DNA of 64,000 bases. Source: Marinomonas arctica (GTDB lineage Bacteria; Pseudomonadota; Gammaproteobacteria; Pseudomonadales; Marinomonadaceae). Location: contig NZ_QHJF01000009.1 in assembly GCF_003259225.1 (NCBI RefSeq), forward strand, positions 1-64,000, read 5' to 3'. The notes under the pieces were generated by a model, which saw only the letters and a program-made list of their open reading frames with translations, was not told the DNA's origin and did no database searches. The translations under genes and the position numbers were made by a program. This document shows, piece by piece, positions 34,050 to 42,179 of the stretch. Position 1 is the stretch's first letter. Each line of letters begins with the position of its first letter.

Positions 34050-34978
34050 TGACGTTATTAGTAGCAGAACATACTTCAACTGCCTTGGCCTCATCTACCT
34101 TGTCTGCGTTGACCGCCGCTCATCAGATTGGTCATGACGTGCACGTTTTAGTTGCTGGTAACAATATCGCGGCAGTGGCTGACGCGGCGGCACGTTTGTC
34201 TGGTGTGAGTAAGGTTATCTGTGCGGACGCTGGTTGCTATGAACATGCTTTAGCAGAATCGATGGGGGATCTCATTGTTCACCTGAGCGAGCATTATTCA
34301 CACATTATTGCTCCATCTAACTCTGAATCGAAAGACTTCATGCCCAGAGTGGCAGCCTTATTGGATGTGGGTCAGGTGTCGGATATTTGCGCGGTATTGA
34401 GTGCCGAGCAATTCAAACGTCCGATTTATGCGGGTAATGCTATTGCGACAGTGACGGTATTGGACGATAAAAAAGTCATTACCGTGCGAGCCTCTGCCTT
34501 TGATAGAACGACTCAACAAAGTGCTCAAGCTTGCGAGATTGAGTCGGTGGACTTTAGCGTAGAGAACAGGTTGTCATGCTGGCAATCGGATGACATCACG
34601 GCATCAACTCGCCCAGACCTTGCCAGTGCCAGTCGCATAGTGTCAGGTGGCCGTGGTGTGGGCAGTGGCGCTAACTTTGCGCTAGTGGAAGCCTTAGCCG
34701 ATAAATTAGGCGCAGCGGTTGGGGCGTCTCGTGCGGCGGTGGATGCGGGTTTTGTCTCGAATGATTTGCAAGTCGGACAGACTGGTAAGATCGTTGCACC
34801 AGATCTGTACATGGCGTTTGGTATTTCTGGCGCGATTCAGCATTTGGCGGGTATGAAAGACTCTAAGGTTATCGTGGCGGTCAACAAAGACGAAGACGCG
34901 CCTATTTTCCAAGTGGCCGACTATGGTTTGGTGGGGGATCTGTTTGTGGTTCTGCCTGAGATGACAAGCAAGCTTTGA
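34046..34978 (+). CDS. etfA: Electron transfer flavoprotein alpha subunit
   Basis: 310 aa. The C-terminal FAD-binding domain has [54 protein letters not shown] and [21 protein letters not shown]. With etfB it carries electrons to ETF-ubiquinone oxidoreductase, which is not in this window. Last gene of the catabolic operon, followed by two hairpins, the second a strong terminator. Confidence 0.95.
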   Translation: MMTLLVAEHTSTALASSTLSALTAAHQIGHDVHVLVAGNNIAAVADAAARLSGVSKVICADAGCYEHALAESMGDLIVHLSEHYSHIIAPSNSESKDFMPRVAALLDVGQVSDICAVLSAEQFKRPIYAGNAIATVTVLDDKKVITVRASAFDRTTQQSAQACEIESVDFSVENRLSCWQSDDITASTRPDLASASRIVSGGRGVGSGANFALVEALADKLGAAVGASRAAVDAGFVSNDLQVGQTGKIVAPDLYMAFGISGAIQHLAGMKDSKVIVAVNKDEDAPIFQVADYGLVGDLFVVLPEMTSKL

Positions 34979-35002
34979 AGCGATAGCGCTTAAGTAATAA
35001 TA

Positions 35003-35028
35003 TAACGGTCTGTGCTACAAGACCGTTA
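35003..35028 (+). terminator. Hairpin after etfA
   Basis: TAACGGTCT (35003-35011) and AGACCGTTA (35020-35028) pair around an 8-nt loop. No T tract follows, so it may protect or slow the transcript ahead of the real terminator at 35049. Confidence 0.55.
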
Positions 35029-35048
35029 ACTGTCAATTTGGTGATATT

Positions 35049-35074
35049 AACCGAGCTTAGGCTCGGTTTTTTTT
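35049..35074 (+). terminator. Rho-independent terminator of the beta-oxidation/ETF operon
   Basis: AACCGAGC, TTAG loop, GCTCGGTT followed by six further T. Position 70 bp after etfA. It sits tail-to-tail with the small minus-strand gene at 35073-35198. Confidence 0.9.
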
Positions 35075-35198
35075 ATTTGCTCGAATGGGTTTGAGAGCAC
35101 AATTCAATGACGCGTTTGCCGCTGATCACTAAAAAACAGCAAACCGTGGTGGCAAGAGCAGTGAGGTGAAAAAAATCAACGAGAATTATGTTTTCCAT
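35073..35198 (-). CDS. Predicted 41-aa single-pass membrane microprotein
   Basis: The frame runs from ATG 35198 to TAA at 35073, with AAAGGAA 6 nt upstream as ribosome binding site. The product begins MENIILVDFF, has a hydrophobic centre HLTALATTVCCFLVISG (about residues 11-27) followed by KRVIELCSQTHSSK, a positive-after-membrane pattern typical of small membrane proteins. It has three Cys. It lies alone between etfA and trkH, ending against the etfA terminator. No family recognised. The remainder of 34979-35488 holds only promoters for this gene and trkH. Confidence 0.45.
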   Translation of the reverse strand: MENIILVDFFHLTALATTVCCFLVISGKRVIELCSQTHSSK

Positions 35199-35488
35199 AG
35201 CCGTTCCTTTCTGAAGTGTTTATTCATTATTATTTTGTTTAATAAAAGCACAGGATGCGCAATTCGTCCACACTGTTTACATATTTAAGTTTTTTTTGTG
35301 TTTTGGGTGGATGAAAAAGGTTGAGTCTAGAGTCAAAGGTCTGATTGCCTTATAGTGTGCGCACCAATTCACTCAGTGTTGGTTTGTTTGTAAAAAGCAC
35401 GGGGTGGATCACATTTCTGTCAGGCGGCTTGGCCGTTCGTTTTACCGTATTATTCGATGTCGATTGTTTATAGGAGTGGCCGCTTCCG

Positions 35489-36943
35489 ATGATTCGCCCA
35501 TTGTTGATTGTGCGTTTGCTGACCATGCCTTGTATTTGGATGAGCGTGGTCCAGTTTGTGTTTGGCGAGCTGTCCTTTATGTATTTTAAGGATGGCGTAG
35601 GCCGTGCCTTTGTTACGCCAGCTATTGCTACGTTTATCATTTCTTTGATTCTGTTGGTGGGCTTTAAGAACATTCCCTTGCCTTCGGTTAACACTCGAGA
35701 GGCGATGTTGTTCGCCAGTTTAACTTGGTTGTGTGTTGGCATATTAGGCGCGATTCCTATTATCACGATTGCGCAGGTCTCTTTTACGGATGGGGTGTTT
35801 GAGTCCATTAGTGCGCTAACGACCACTGGTGCCACAATCTTGTCTGGATTGGATGATATGCCGCCGACTTTTTTGATGTATCGTCAGTTTTTGCAGTGGA
35901 TGGGCGGGCTTGGCGTGGTGATTTTTGTGGTCGCTATTCTTCCCATGCTTAACATAGGTGGCATGCGTCTTTTAAAAGCGGAAACGCCGGGTCCGATTAA
36001 AGACGATAAGCTTTCTCCCCGTATGTCCAGCACGACGCATTATTTATGGATGGTGTATTTGGCGATTACGGTATTGTGTGCGCTGAGTTATTACGTGGCA
36101 GGCATGTCGGCGTTTGATGCAATTGGTCACAGTTTTACCACGGTTTCTACAGGCGGTTTTTCTACCCATGATGCCAGTATGGGGTATTTTAACAGTCCGC
36201 TAATTTTGTGGATTTGTAATCTCTTTATGGTGTTGGGGGCAGTGAATTTTGCTTTGCATTATCGTGTCTATATTGCCCGCAGTATTAAGCTGTATTGGAA
36301 AGACGAAGAAACTCATGGCTTTTTGTGGATTATTGCTGTTGTGGCCTTGCTATTAGCTTTGTTTCTCTTCCAAACAAAGTCGGAAGAGGGCTTTTGGATG
36401 TCGATAACCCAATCTTTTTTTCATGTGATTTCGTTTATTACCAGTACCGGTTATGCCGCAACAGATTTTGGCTCTTGGCCTGCTGTCACTTCGATAGTAT
36501 TAATTTTTGTTGGCTATATCGGTGGTTGTGCAGGTTCGACGGCTGGCGGGAATAAAGTCATCCGTAATATTATCTCGGTTAAATCGATCGGTTTGGAAAT
36601 CAAGCGTTTAGTACACCCAAGTGGCGTGTTTGCGATGAAGTTTCAGGGGCGAACCATCAGTGAGTCTGTGCGCCACTCGATAATGGGTTTTATGTGTTTG
36701 GCTGCCATTGTGACCGTGGTGTTTACGCTTTTATTGATGGCAACCGGAATGAGCTTTATGGCGTCTCTAAGCGCCACTGCCGCTTGTTTAAATGTATTGG
36801 GTCCTGGTTTTGCTGAACTTGGTAGCAACTTTGCGCCATTGAGTGATGCTGGTACATGGTTGATGAGCTTTGCGATGATTTTGGGGCGATTAGAATACTT
36901 TACCGTGTTGGTGCTTTTCTTCCCCGTTATGTGGCGTCATTGA
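35489..36943 (+). CDS. trkH: Trk-system potassium uptake protein TrkH
   Basis: 484 aa, eight-helix K+ transporter with four pore loops: ALTTTGATIL, FTTVSTGGFSTHDAS, FITSTGYAATDFGSW and, in the last repeat, SATAACLNVLGPGFAELG. GGCAGSTAGGNKVIR is the cytoplasmic helix-loop typical of TrkH. The pore glycines are intact. It would need a TrkA gating subunit encoded elsewhere. ATG 35489 gives the usual length. Confidence 0.92.
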   Translation: MIRPLLIVRLLTMPCIWMSVVQFVFGELSFMYFKDGVGRAFVTPAIATFIISLILLVGFKNIPLPSVNTREAMLFASLTWLCVGILGAIPIITIAQVSFTDGVFESISALTTTGATILSGLDDMPPTFLMYRQFLQWMGGLGVVIFVVAILPMLNIGGMRLLKAETPGPIKDDKLSPRMSSTTHYLWMVYLAITVLCALSYYVAGMSAFDAIGHSFTTVSTGGFSTHDASMGYFNSPLILWICNLFMVLGAVNFALHYRVYIARSIKLYWKDEETHGFLWIIAVVALLLALFLFQTKSEEGFWMSITQSFFHVISFITSTGYAATDFGSWPAVTSIVLIFVGYIGGCAGSTAGGNKVIRNIISVKSIGLEIKRLVHPSGVFAMKFQGRTISESVRHSIMGFMCLAAIVTVVFTLLLMATGMSFMASLSATAACLNVLGPGFAELGSNFAPLSDAGTWLMSFAMILGRLEYFTVLVLFFPVMWRH

Positions 36944-36996
36944 CCTGTGTTTTATTTTCATCTGTTAGGGCAAATTCTCTGCCGCTAACAACCCTT

Positions 36997-37089
36997 CGTC
37001 ACTTCCTCTTCCGAGGCTGTCGCAAAACGAATGCCGTTGATCTACAGGTGATTACCTTTAACGTCACTACCTCTTCCGAGGAAGTGACG
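36997..37089. repeat. Inverted repeat between trkH and the molybdoenzyme gene
   Basis: CGTCACTTCCTC (36997-37008) and GAGGAAGTGACG (37078-37089) are exact complements 69 bp apart, and CCTCTTCCGAGG appears beside each arm. The genes converge here, so it may act as a shared transcription end, though no T tract is present. Confidence 0.45.
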
Positions 37090-37109
37090 TATAAACAAGT
37101 TAGTCTTAC

Positions 37110-39437
37110 TTAAACCGCAGCAACTGCGATGCCGTTGCTTTCTTCTTCGTAAGCTTCTAACTCTATGGCAATACTTTTTGAGGTTGGCGTATTGCTGAAT
37201 TCCCCATGGCTATCGAGCGGAACTAATGGGTTGGTTTCTGGGTAGTAAGCGGCAATGTTGCCCGCTGGAATACTATAAGGAACCAGTTTGAAGCCACTGA
37301 TTTTGCGCTCAACACCATCATCCCAAATTGAGCGCAATGTCACGCTTTGACCTTCTTCAAAGCCGAGACGTTGTATGTCGGCTGGATTGATAAAGACCAC
37401 TTTGCGTTCGCCTTTTATGCCACGGTATCGGTCGTTCATACCATAAATTGTGGTGTTGTATTGGTCGTGTGAACGCAGTGTTTGTAATATGAGGGTTTTG
37501 TCTGACAGCAAGTCTTGCGCACGTTTTGGCAAAATAGACTCAGGTAATACATGGCTATGGCAAATGGCTTTTCCTGAAGGGGTTTTCCAGTTTCTTTCTC
37601 GTGCGCTGTTGCCGAGATAGAACCCACCATCTTGTAAAATTCTCTGGTTGAAGTCATTGAAGCCCGGAACGACAGCAGCGATGTGTTCACGAATTAGGTC
37701 GTAGTCGCTGACCACTTCGTTCCAATCGATTGGGAAGTTGCCGAGAGTCGCCGCGGCAATGCCTGCGACAATGGCTGGCTCGGATTTTTGTTCTTTGCTT
37801 AAGGGTTCTAATACGCCGCCAGAAGCATGAATCATGCTGAAAGAGTCTTCTACGGTGACTTTTTGCTGGCCTTTTGCTTGATGATCTATGTCGGTACGGC
37901 CAAGACAAGGCAGTATAATCGCCTCAGTGCCCGTAATCAGGTGAGAACGGTTGAGTTTAGTACTGATTTGAACCGTAAGTTGGCATTGTTTTAATGCCTG
38001 CACTGTGGCTTGTGTGTCCGGTGTGGCAGCGGCAAAGTTACCACCAAGGGCGATAAAGACACCGACTTTGCCATCACGCATAGCACGGATGGTATCCACA
38101 ACGGCCAAACCGTGTTCTTGTGGTGGCGTGAAGTGGAAGCGTTTTTCTAAGGCATCCAGGAAGGCCTGAGAAGGGCGCTCATTAATGCCCATGGTTCTGT
38201 CGCCTTGCACATTGCTGTGACCGCGCACAGGACAAACTCCGGCGCCTGGCTTGCCTAAATTACCACGTAGTGCCATTAAGTTGACCATTTCATGGATGGT
38301 CGCCACAGAATGGTGGTGCTGAGTGATGCCCATTGCCCACGTCAGAATAACGTTTTCTGCTTGGGCGTAAACGTTAGCAGCGTGAGTGATGTCTTCTTTG
38401 CTTAGGCCTGATTGAGCAATAATGTCTTGCCAAGAGGTTTGTTTGACCTGCTCAAGATAGGCATCCAAGCCTTGGGTATGTTGTTTGATAAAGTCATGAT
38501 CAAAAACGGCTTTGCCTTCTTGTTGAGCCGCTGCTTCTAAGTCGATAAGCACCTTGACCATGCCGCGCACCACGGCCATATCGCCGCCAATTTTTGGACA
38601 GAAGTAGCCGGTATTGGTTGGCTTTGAACCATTGGTGAGCATTTCCACTGGACTTTGAGGGTTTTGGAAACGTTCTAAACCCCGTTCCCGTAGCGTATTG
38701 AAGGTGAGTAGTTGTGCGCCACGTTGCACGACTTCTTTTAAGGTTTCTAGCATACGAGGGTGGTTAGTGCCTGGGTTTTGACCGAAGACAAATACCGCAT
38801 CAGCGCGTTCAAAGTCATCAATTTCCACTGTGCCTTTACCGATACCAATGCTGCTGGTAAGCGCATAACCACTGGCTTCGTGGCACATGTTTGAGCAATC
38901 TGGAAAGTTATTGGTGCCATAAGCACGAGCAAACAGCTGATATAAGAACGCGGCTTCATTGCTGGCGCGTCCAGAGGTATAAAACGCCACAGTGTTAGGA
39001 TCGGCTTGCTTTTTTAGCGTATCGCCAATGTGTCGATAAGCGTCTTCCCAAGAAATGGCTTCGTAGTGATCGGTTTCTCGGTTGTAGCGCAAGGGTTCTG
39101 TGAGTCGACCTTGATATTCTAGAAAGTAATCACTTTGCGTGTTTAACCAGCTTACGCTGTGTTCGGCCATAAAGGCAGCATCGACTTTACGAGAAGTGGC
39201 TTCCCAGTTAACGGCTTTGGCACCATTTTCACAAAAGCGAATTTTCGCAGGATCGTGTTTTTCTCCCCAAGCACAGCCCGGGCAATCAAAACCATGGGGC
39301 TGATTGGTTTTTAGTAAAGTGTGAATGTTACGTACGGCATTTTCACTTTTTAGCCAGTGTTTGGTGGTGCTTTGTAATGCGCCCCAGCCTCCAGCCGGTC
39401 CTTTGTAGGGTGTGTAAAAATCGGTTTTTTTACTCAT
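37110..39437 (-). CDS. YdeP/FdhF-type molybdopterin oxidoreductase
   Basis: 775 aa. An N-terminal CPGCAWG (Cys pair near residues 53-56) precedes the molybdopterin domains: YTSGRASNEAAFLYQLFARA, FPDCSNMCHEASGYAL (the Cys at the position of the Mo ligand), VFGQNPGTNHPRML, and a C-terminal dinucleotide-binding part with SHDQYNTTIYGMNDRYRG. The length and motifs match the YdeP/CbbBc family, annotated as formate-dehydrogenase-like but of uncertain substrate. No iron-sulfur or cytochrome partner is adjacent. The start overlaps fdhD by 8 bp. Confidence 0.87.
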   Translation of the reverse strand: MSKKTDFYTPYKGPAGGWGALQSTTKHWLKSENAVRNIHTLLKTNQPHGFDCPGCAWGEKHDPAKIRFCENGAKAVNWEATSRKVDAAFMAEHSVSWLNTQSDYFLEYQGRLTEPLRYNRETDHYEAISWEDAYRHIGDTLKKQADPNTVAFYTSGRASNEAAFLYQLFARAYGTNNFPDCSNMCHEASGYALTSSIGIGKGTVEIDDFERADAVFVFGQNPGTNHPRMLETLKEVVQRGAQLLTFNTLRERGLERFQNPQSPVEMLTNGSKPTNTGYFCPKIGGDMAVVRGMVKVLIDLEAAAQQEGKAVFDHDFIKQHTQGLDAYLEQVKQTSWQDIIAQSGLSKEDITHAANVYAQAENVILTWAMGITQHHHSVATIHEMVNLMALRGNLGKPGAGVCPVRGHSNVQGDRTMGINERPSQAFLDALEKRFHFTPPQEHGLAVVDTIRAMRDGKVGVFIALGGNFAAATPDTQATVQALKQCQLTVQISTKLNRSHLITGTEAIILPCLGRTDIDHQAKGQQKVTVEDSFSMIHASGGVLEPLSKEQKSEPAIVAGIAAATLGNFPIDWNEVVSDYDLIREHIAAVVPGFNDFNQRILQDGGFYLGNSARERNWKTPSGKAICHSHVLPESILPKRAQDLLSDKTLILQTLRSHDQYNTTIYGMNDRYRGIKGERKVVFINPADIQRLGFEEGQSVTLRSIWDDGVERKISGFKLVPYSIPAGNIAAYYPETNPLVPLDSHGEFSNTPTSKSIAIELEAYEEESNGIAVAAV

Positions 39438-40263
39438 TGTTTGAGTCCTTTAACGGGATTGAAGATGCGTATACTCGAGGCGCATCTTGCTTGGGTAAAT
39501 GAATCAGTGTTAGCCCGTAATGCTGAGCAAGCTTGACGGCCAATGTGCTTGGCGAGGCTAGGTGAATCAATCTAGATAGCCCCACGCGTACGGCTTTTTG
39601 TACCAGCTCTGTGCTGCATCGGCTTGACATCAAAACACTGTGATTTTGTAAGTTTATATCCTGTTGCAGTGCATAGCCAATCACCTTATCAAGGGCATTA
39701 TGTCGTCCAATGTCTTCCATGCAGACTATTGGGCTGCCGTCAGGTGAGATTAATAGGGCACCATGTACCGCCCCCGTTTTATTGCCTAATATTTGGAATT
39801 CAGACAAACGTGATTTTAATGCGATTAGCGCCGTTTCTTCCATGACTTGGCAGGGTGGAAGTGCTGCTAAACTGGGGATGGCTTGGGTTAAGGATTCTGT
39901 TCCACACAGCCCGCAACCTGTAGCACCAAGATGGGCTTTTTTTCTTTGCTTAAATTGAGCAAATCGACGTGGACTCAGCACCACATTGATGGCAATACTG
40001 TCAATGCCTGATGGTGTTTGCGTGCGCTGAATATCCAAATCCCGTATATCGTTAATCTGTTCAATTAGACCTTCACTACGAGCAAAACCAATAACGAAGG
40101 CATCCAAATGCGTTGGGGTGACCATCATAACGGCATAAGAAATATCATTAATACTGATGGCAAGTGGCATTTCTTCCACTAAGTCAGTCGACTCTAATGG
40201 GTTTGATGTGTCACAACGATTAAAAGAGACGCTTTGAGAACTGACAAAAGACAAAGACTGCAT
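39430..40263 (-). CDS. fdhD: Formate dehydrogenase sulfurtransferase FdhD
   Basis: 277 aa. GATGCGLCG carries the CxxC pair that relays sulfur from IscS to the molybdenum cofactor, and CMEDIGRHNALDKVIGYAL and VLMSSRCSTELVQKA are diagnostic FdhD blocks. It precedes and overlaps the YdeP-like gene, which implies that this molybdoenzyme needs a sulfurated cofactor like formate dehydrogenases do. Confidence 0.93.
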   Translation of the reverse strand: MQSLSFVSSQSVSFNRCDTSNPLESTDLVEEMPLAISINDISYAVMMVTPTHLDAFVIGFARSEGLIEQINDIRDLDIQRTQTPSGIDSIAINVVLSPRRFAQFKQRKKAHLGATGCGLCGTESLTQAIPSLAALPPCQVMEETALIALKSRLSEFQILGNKTGAVHGALLISPDGSPIVCMEDIGRHNALDKVIGYALQQDINLQNHSVLMSSRCSTELVQKAVRVGLSRLIHLASPSTLAVKLAQHYGLTLIHLPKQDAPRVYASSIPLKDSNNE

Positions 40264-40390
40264 AATGTGTTTCAGTTGAGTTAGGGATTAAGATCGATCC
40301 TTTAATACTACGTAGTGTCACCATAAGCGTCCAATGGTTTTGCGTGTGTTATATGCAAGAAAACGACAGAAATTTAGCCTATTAAATGTC

Positions 40391-40567
40391 TTAACTAGAA
40401 AACGCCTTGGAAAAACAGTATGAAGCGGCTTTCAATTGGCGAAGTATTTCTTTAGCTAGGTAAATGCCGTATCCTACGCCCGCCGAAAAATTGCACACTA
40501 AATGTCCTATCCGTATGGGATGTGTAAAACCATACGCTAAAAGGGCATGGATTGTGATTATTTTCAT
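40391..40567 (-). CDS. Possible 58-aa small protein
   Basis: Open frame from ATG 40567 to TAA at 40391, beginning MKIITIHALLAYGFTHP with a Gly-rich VCNFSAGVGYGIYLAKEI centre and a basic end. GGTGG lies very close to the ATG, so translation support is weak. It fills the only codable part of the 445-bp space between fdhD and the M23 peptidase gene; the rest is presumed promoter DNA (ACTACGTAGT palindrome near 40306). Unrecognised; may not be real. Confidence 0.25.
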   Translation of the reverse strand: MKIITIHALLAYGFTHPIRIGHLVCNFSAGVGYGIYLAKEILRQLKAASYCFSKAFSS

Positions 40568-40708
40568 TCCACCAGTGGCAAGAAAATAAGCATATGCTAC
40601 AAAGCATGGCTTTGTTTTTGTCCTATATTTGAGAGTATGTCCGAACTATGGGTTAGTGCATAGTTGGGTTCTTAGTGAACCGCATCTTCGTTTAATGAGT
40701 TTTTATTT

Positions 40709-42085
40709 ATGCAATTTATAACACGCCTCTCACGTTGGGCCTTGTCTGGTCCCAAAGTTTGGTTATCTATTCTATTTTTTGTCTTTGTTATTTTGTTATT
40801 TGTGTATGAATCGCTTGTATCGCCCACAGAGGATGCAAAAGATTTTACGTTGCCCAACAGTAAAAAAGAGATAACGGCGAAAAAAGAATTAACAACTAGA
40901 AAGCCTGCTGTTAGGGAAAATGCCAACACGGACGAAGACAACGACTATGATTCTTTGGTGACAACAGACCCATTGAAAAACGTAGAAAAAGTCACTGCGC
41001 CGCTTCCTTCAATAGACTATGTGATTAAGTCTGGCGATACGTTGGAGCGTATTTTTGCCCGTCTTGGCTTGTCCAGAGAGTCGATGTACGCTGTGCTTGA
41101 GGCGGATCAAGAGTATTTAGTGCTGGAGCCTCTACTACCGAATGATAAATTTACCTTTAAATTAGATGAAAATGGCGAGTTACTCTCTCTTACTCGGCGC
41201 ATTGATATCAGTAAAAGTGTCTCATATGTTCAACATGACAGTGGTGGTTTTGTTTATGAAGAACAGATCAAACCTATCACTTATAAAGACAAAGTGGTTC
41301 ATAGTAAAATAGTTGGTAACTTTTACCTTTCGGCTAAAAAAGCCGGTTTGTCTGATGCAAACATTCTTATTATTAATGATGTTTTAAAAGGTCGGGTGGA
41401 TTTCCGAAAAGATGTTCGAGCCAATGACACTTTTAATTTTGTGGTTAAAAACGGCAGCATTAACAATGTAAAAGTGGGTGAAAGCCAATTAGAAGCGTTG
41501 GAAATTACGGTTCAGGGACAAACTTACCGTGCCTTTTTGCACTCGGATGGTCGTTTTTATGATCAGGATGGCAACAGTTTAACACCCGCCTTGTTACGTT
41601 GGCCTACACGTAAGCAATATCGAGTGACTTCTCCCTTTAATGCTAACCGTTTACATCCTATTACAGGTCACCCAGCACCCCATAACGGTGTGGATCTTGG
41701 AACGCCGTCAGGCACCGAAGTGTTAGCAACCGGCGATGGCGTTGTGACACGTATTGCCACTCATAAATACGCAGGCAAATATGTGGTGGTGGATTACGCA
41801 GGCCCCTACAGTTCGCGCTTTTTACATCTAAGTAAAATTCTAGTGAAGCAAGGTCAGAAGGTGAAGCGTGGTCAGGTCATTGCTTTGTCTGGCAATACGG
41901 GACGGACAACTGGCGCACATTTACATTATGAACTGCATATTAGAGGGCGTCCTGTTAATCCAATGACCGCTGAAATACCGACCACTCAATCCATCTCTAA
42001 AGCCGAACGGATCGAGTACGATGCGAACGTTAAACGTTGGTTAACTATGATGTCTGTCGAAGGCGAAAGTAAAAACATAAAATAG
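40709..42085 (+). CDS. M23 peptidoglycan endopeptidase (MepM/ShyA-like)
   Basis: 458 aa. A membrane anchor (residues ~16-34, VWLSILFFVFVILLFVYE), a LysM/OapA-like region starting IDYVIKSGDTLERIFARLGLS (in two parts), a mixed middle domain, then the LytM zinc peptidase: PAPHNGVDLGTPSGTEV (H325, D329 region) and GAHLHYELHIRGRPVNP (HxH at ~404-406). Such enzymes cut 3-4 crosslinks in the periplasm to let the cell wall grow. Monocistronic, followed by a terminator. Confidence 0.9.
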   Translation: MQFITRLSRWALSGPKVWLSILFFVFVILLFVYESLVSPTEDAKDFTLPNSKKEITAKKELTTRKPAVRENANTDEDNDYDSLVTTDPLKNVEKVTAPLPSIDYVIKSGDTLERIFARLGLSRESMYAVLEADQEYLVLEPLLPNDKFTFKLDENGELLSLTRRIDISKSVSYVQHDSGGFVYEEQIKPITYKDKVVHSKIVGNFYLSAKKAGLSDANILIINDVLKGRVDFRKDVRANDTFNFVVKNGSINNVKVGESQLEALEITVQGQTYRAFLHSDGRFYDQDGNSLTPALLRWPTRKQYRVTSPFNANRLHPITGHPAPHNGVDLGTPSGTEVLATGDGVVTRIATHKYAGKYVVVDYAGPYSSRFLHLSKILVKQGQKVKRGQVIALSGNTGRTTGAHLHYELHIRGRPVNPMTAEIPTTQSISKAERIEYDANVKRWLTMMSVEGESKNIK

Positions 42086-42124
42086 TATTGAGATCGAGTC
42101 GTCGTATCGGCTATGTCAACTAAT

Positions 42125-42160
42125 AAAAAAGGCACACTCTATTAAGGAGGTGCCTTTTTT
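42125..42160 (+). terminator. Terminator after the M23 peptidase gene
   Basis: AAAAAAGGCAC and GTGCCTTTTTT pair around a 14-nt loop; the T6 tract on + and the A6 tract (T6 on minus) allow it to serve the convergent TRAP operon too. Confidence 0.85.
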
Positions 42161-42179
42161 ATTGGCTTAGAAAAAACGT

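Noticed and set aside
36997-37089. Insertion-sequence ends
   Set aside because: The 12-bp inverted repeat encloses only 69 bp and has no transposase or target duplication.
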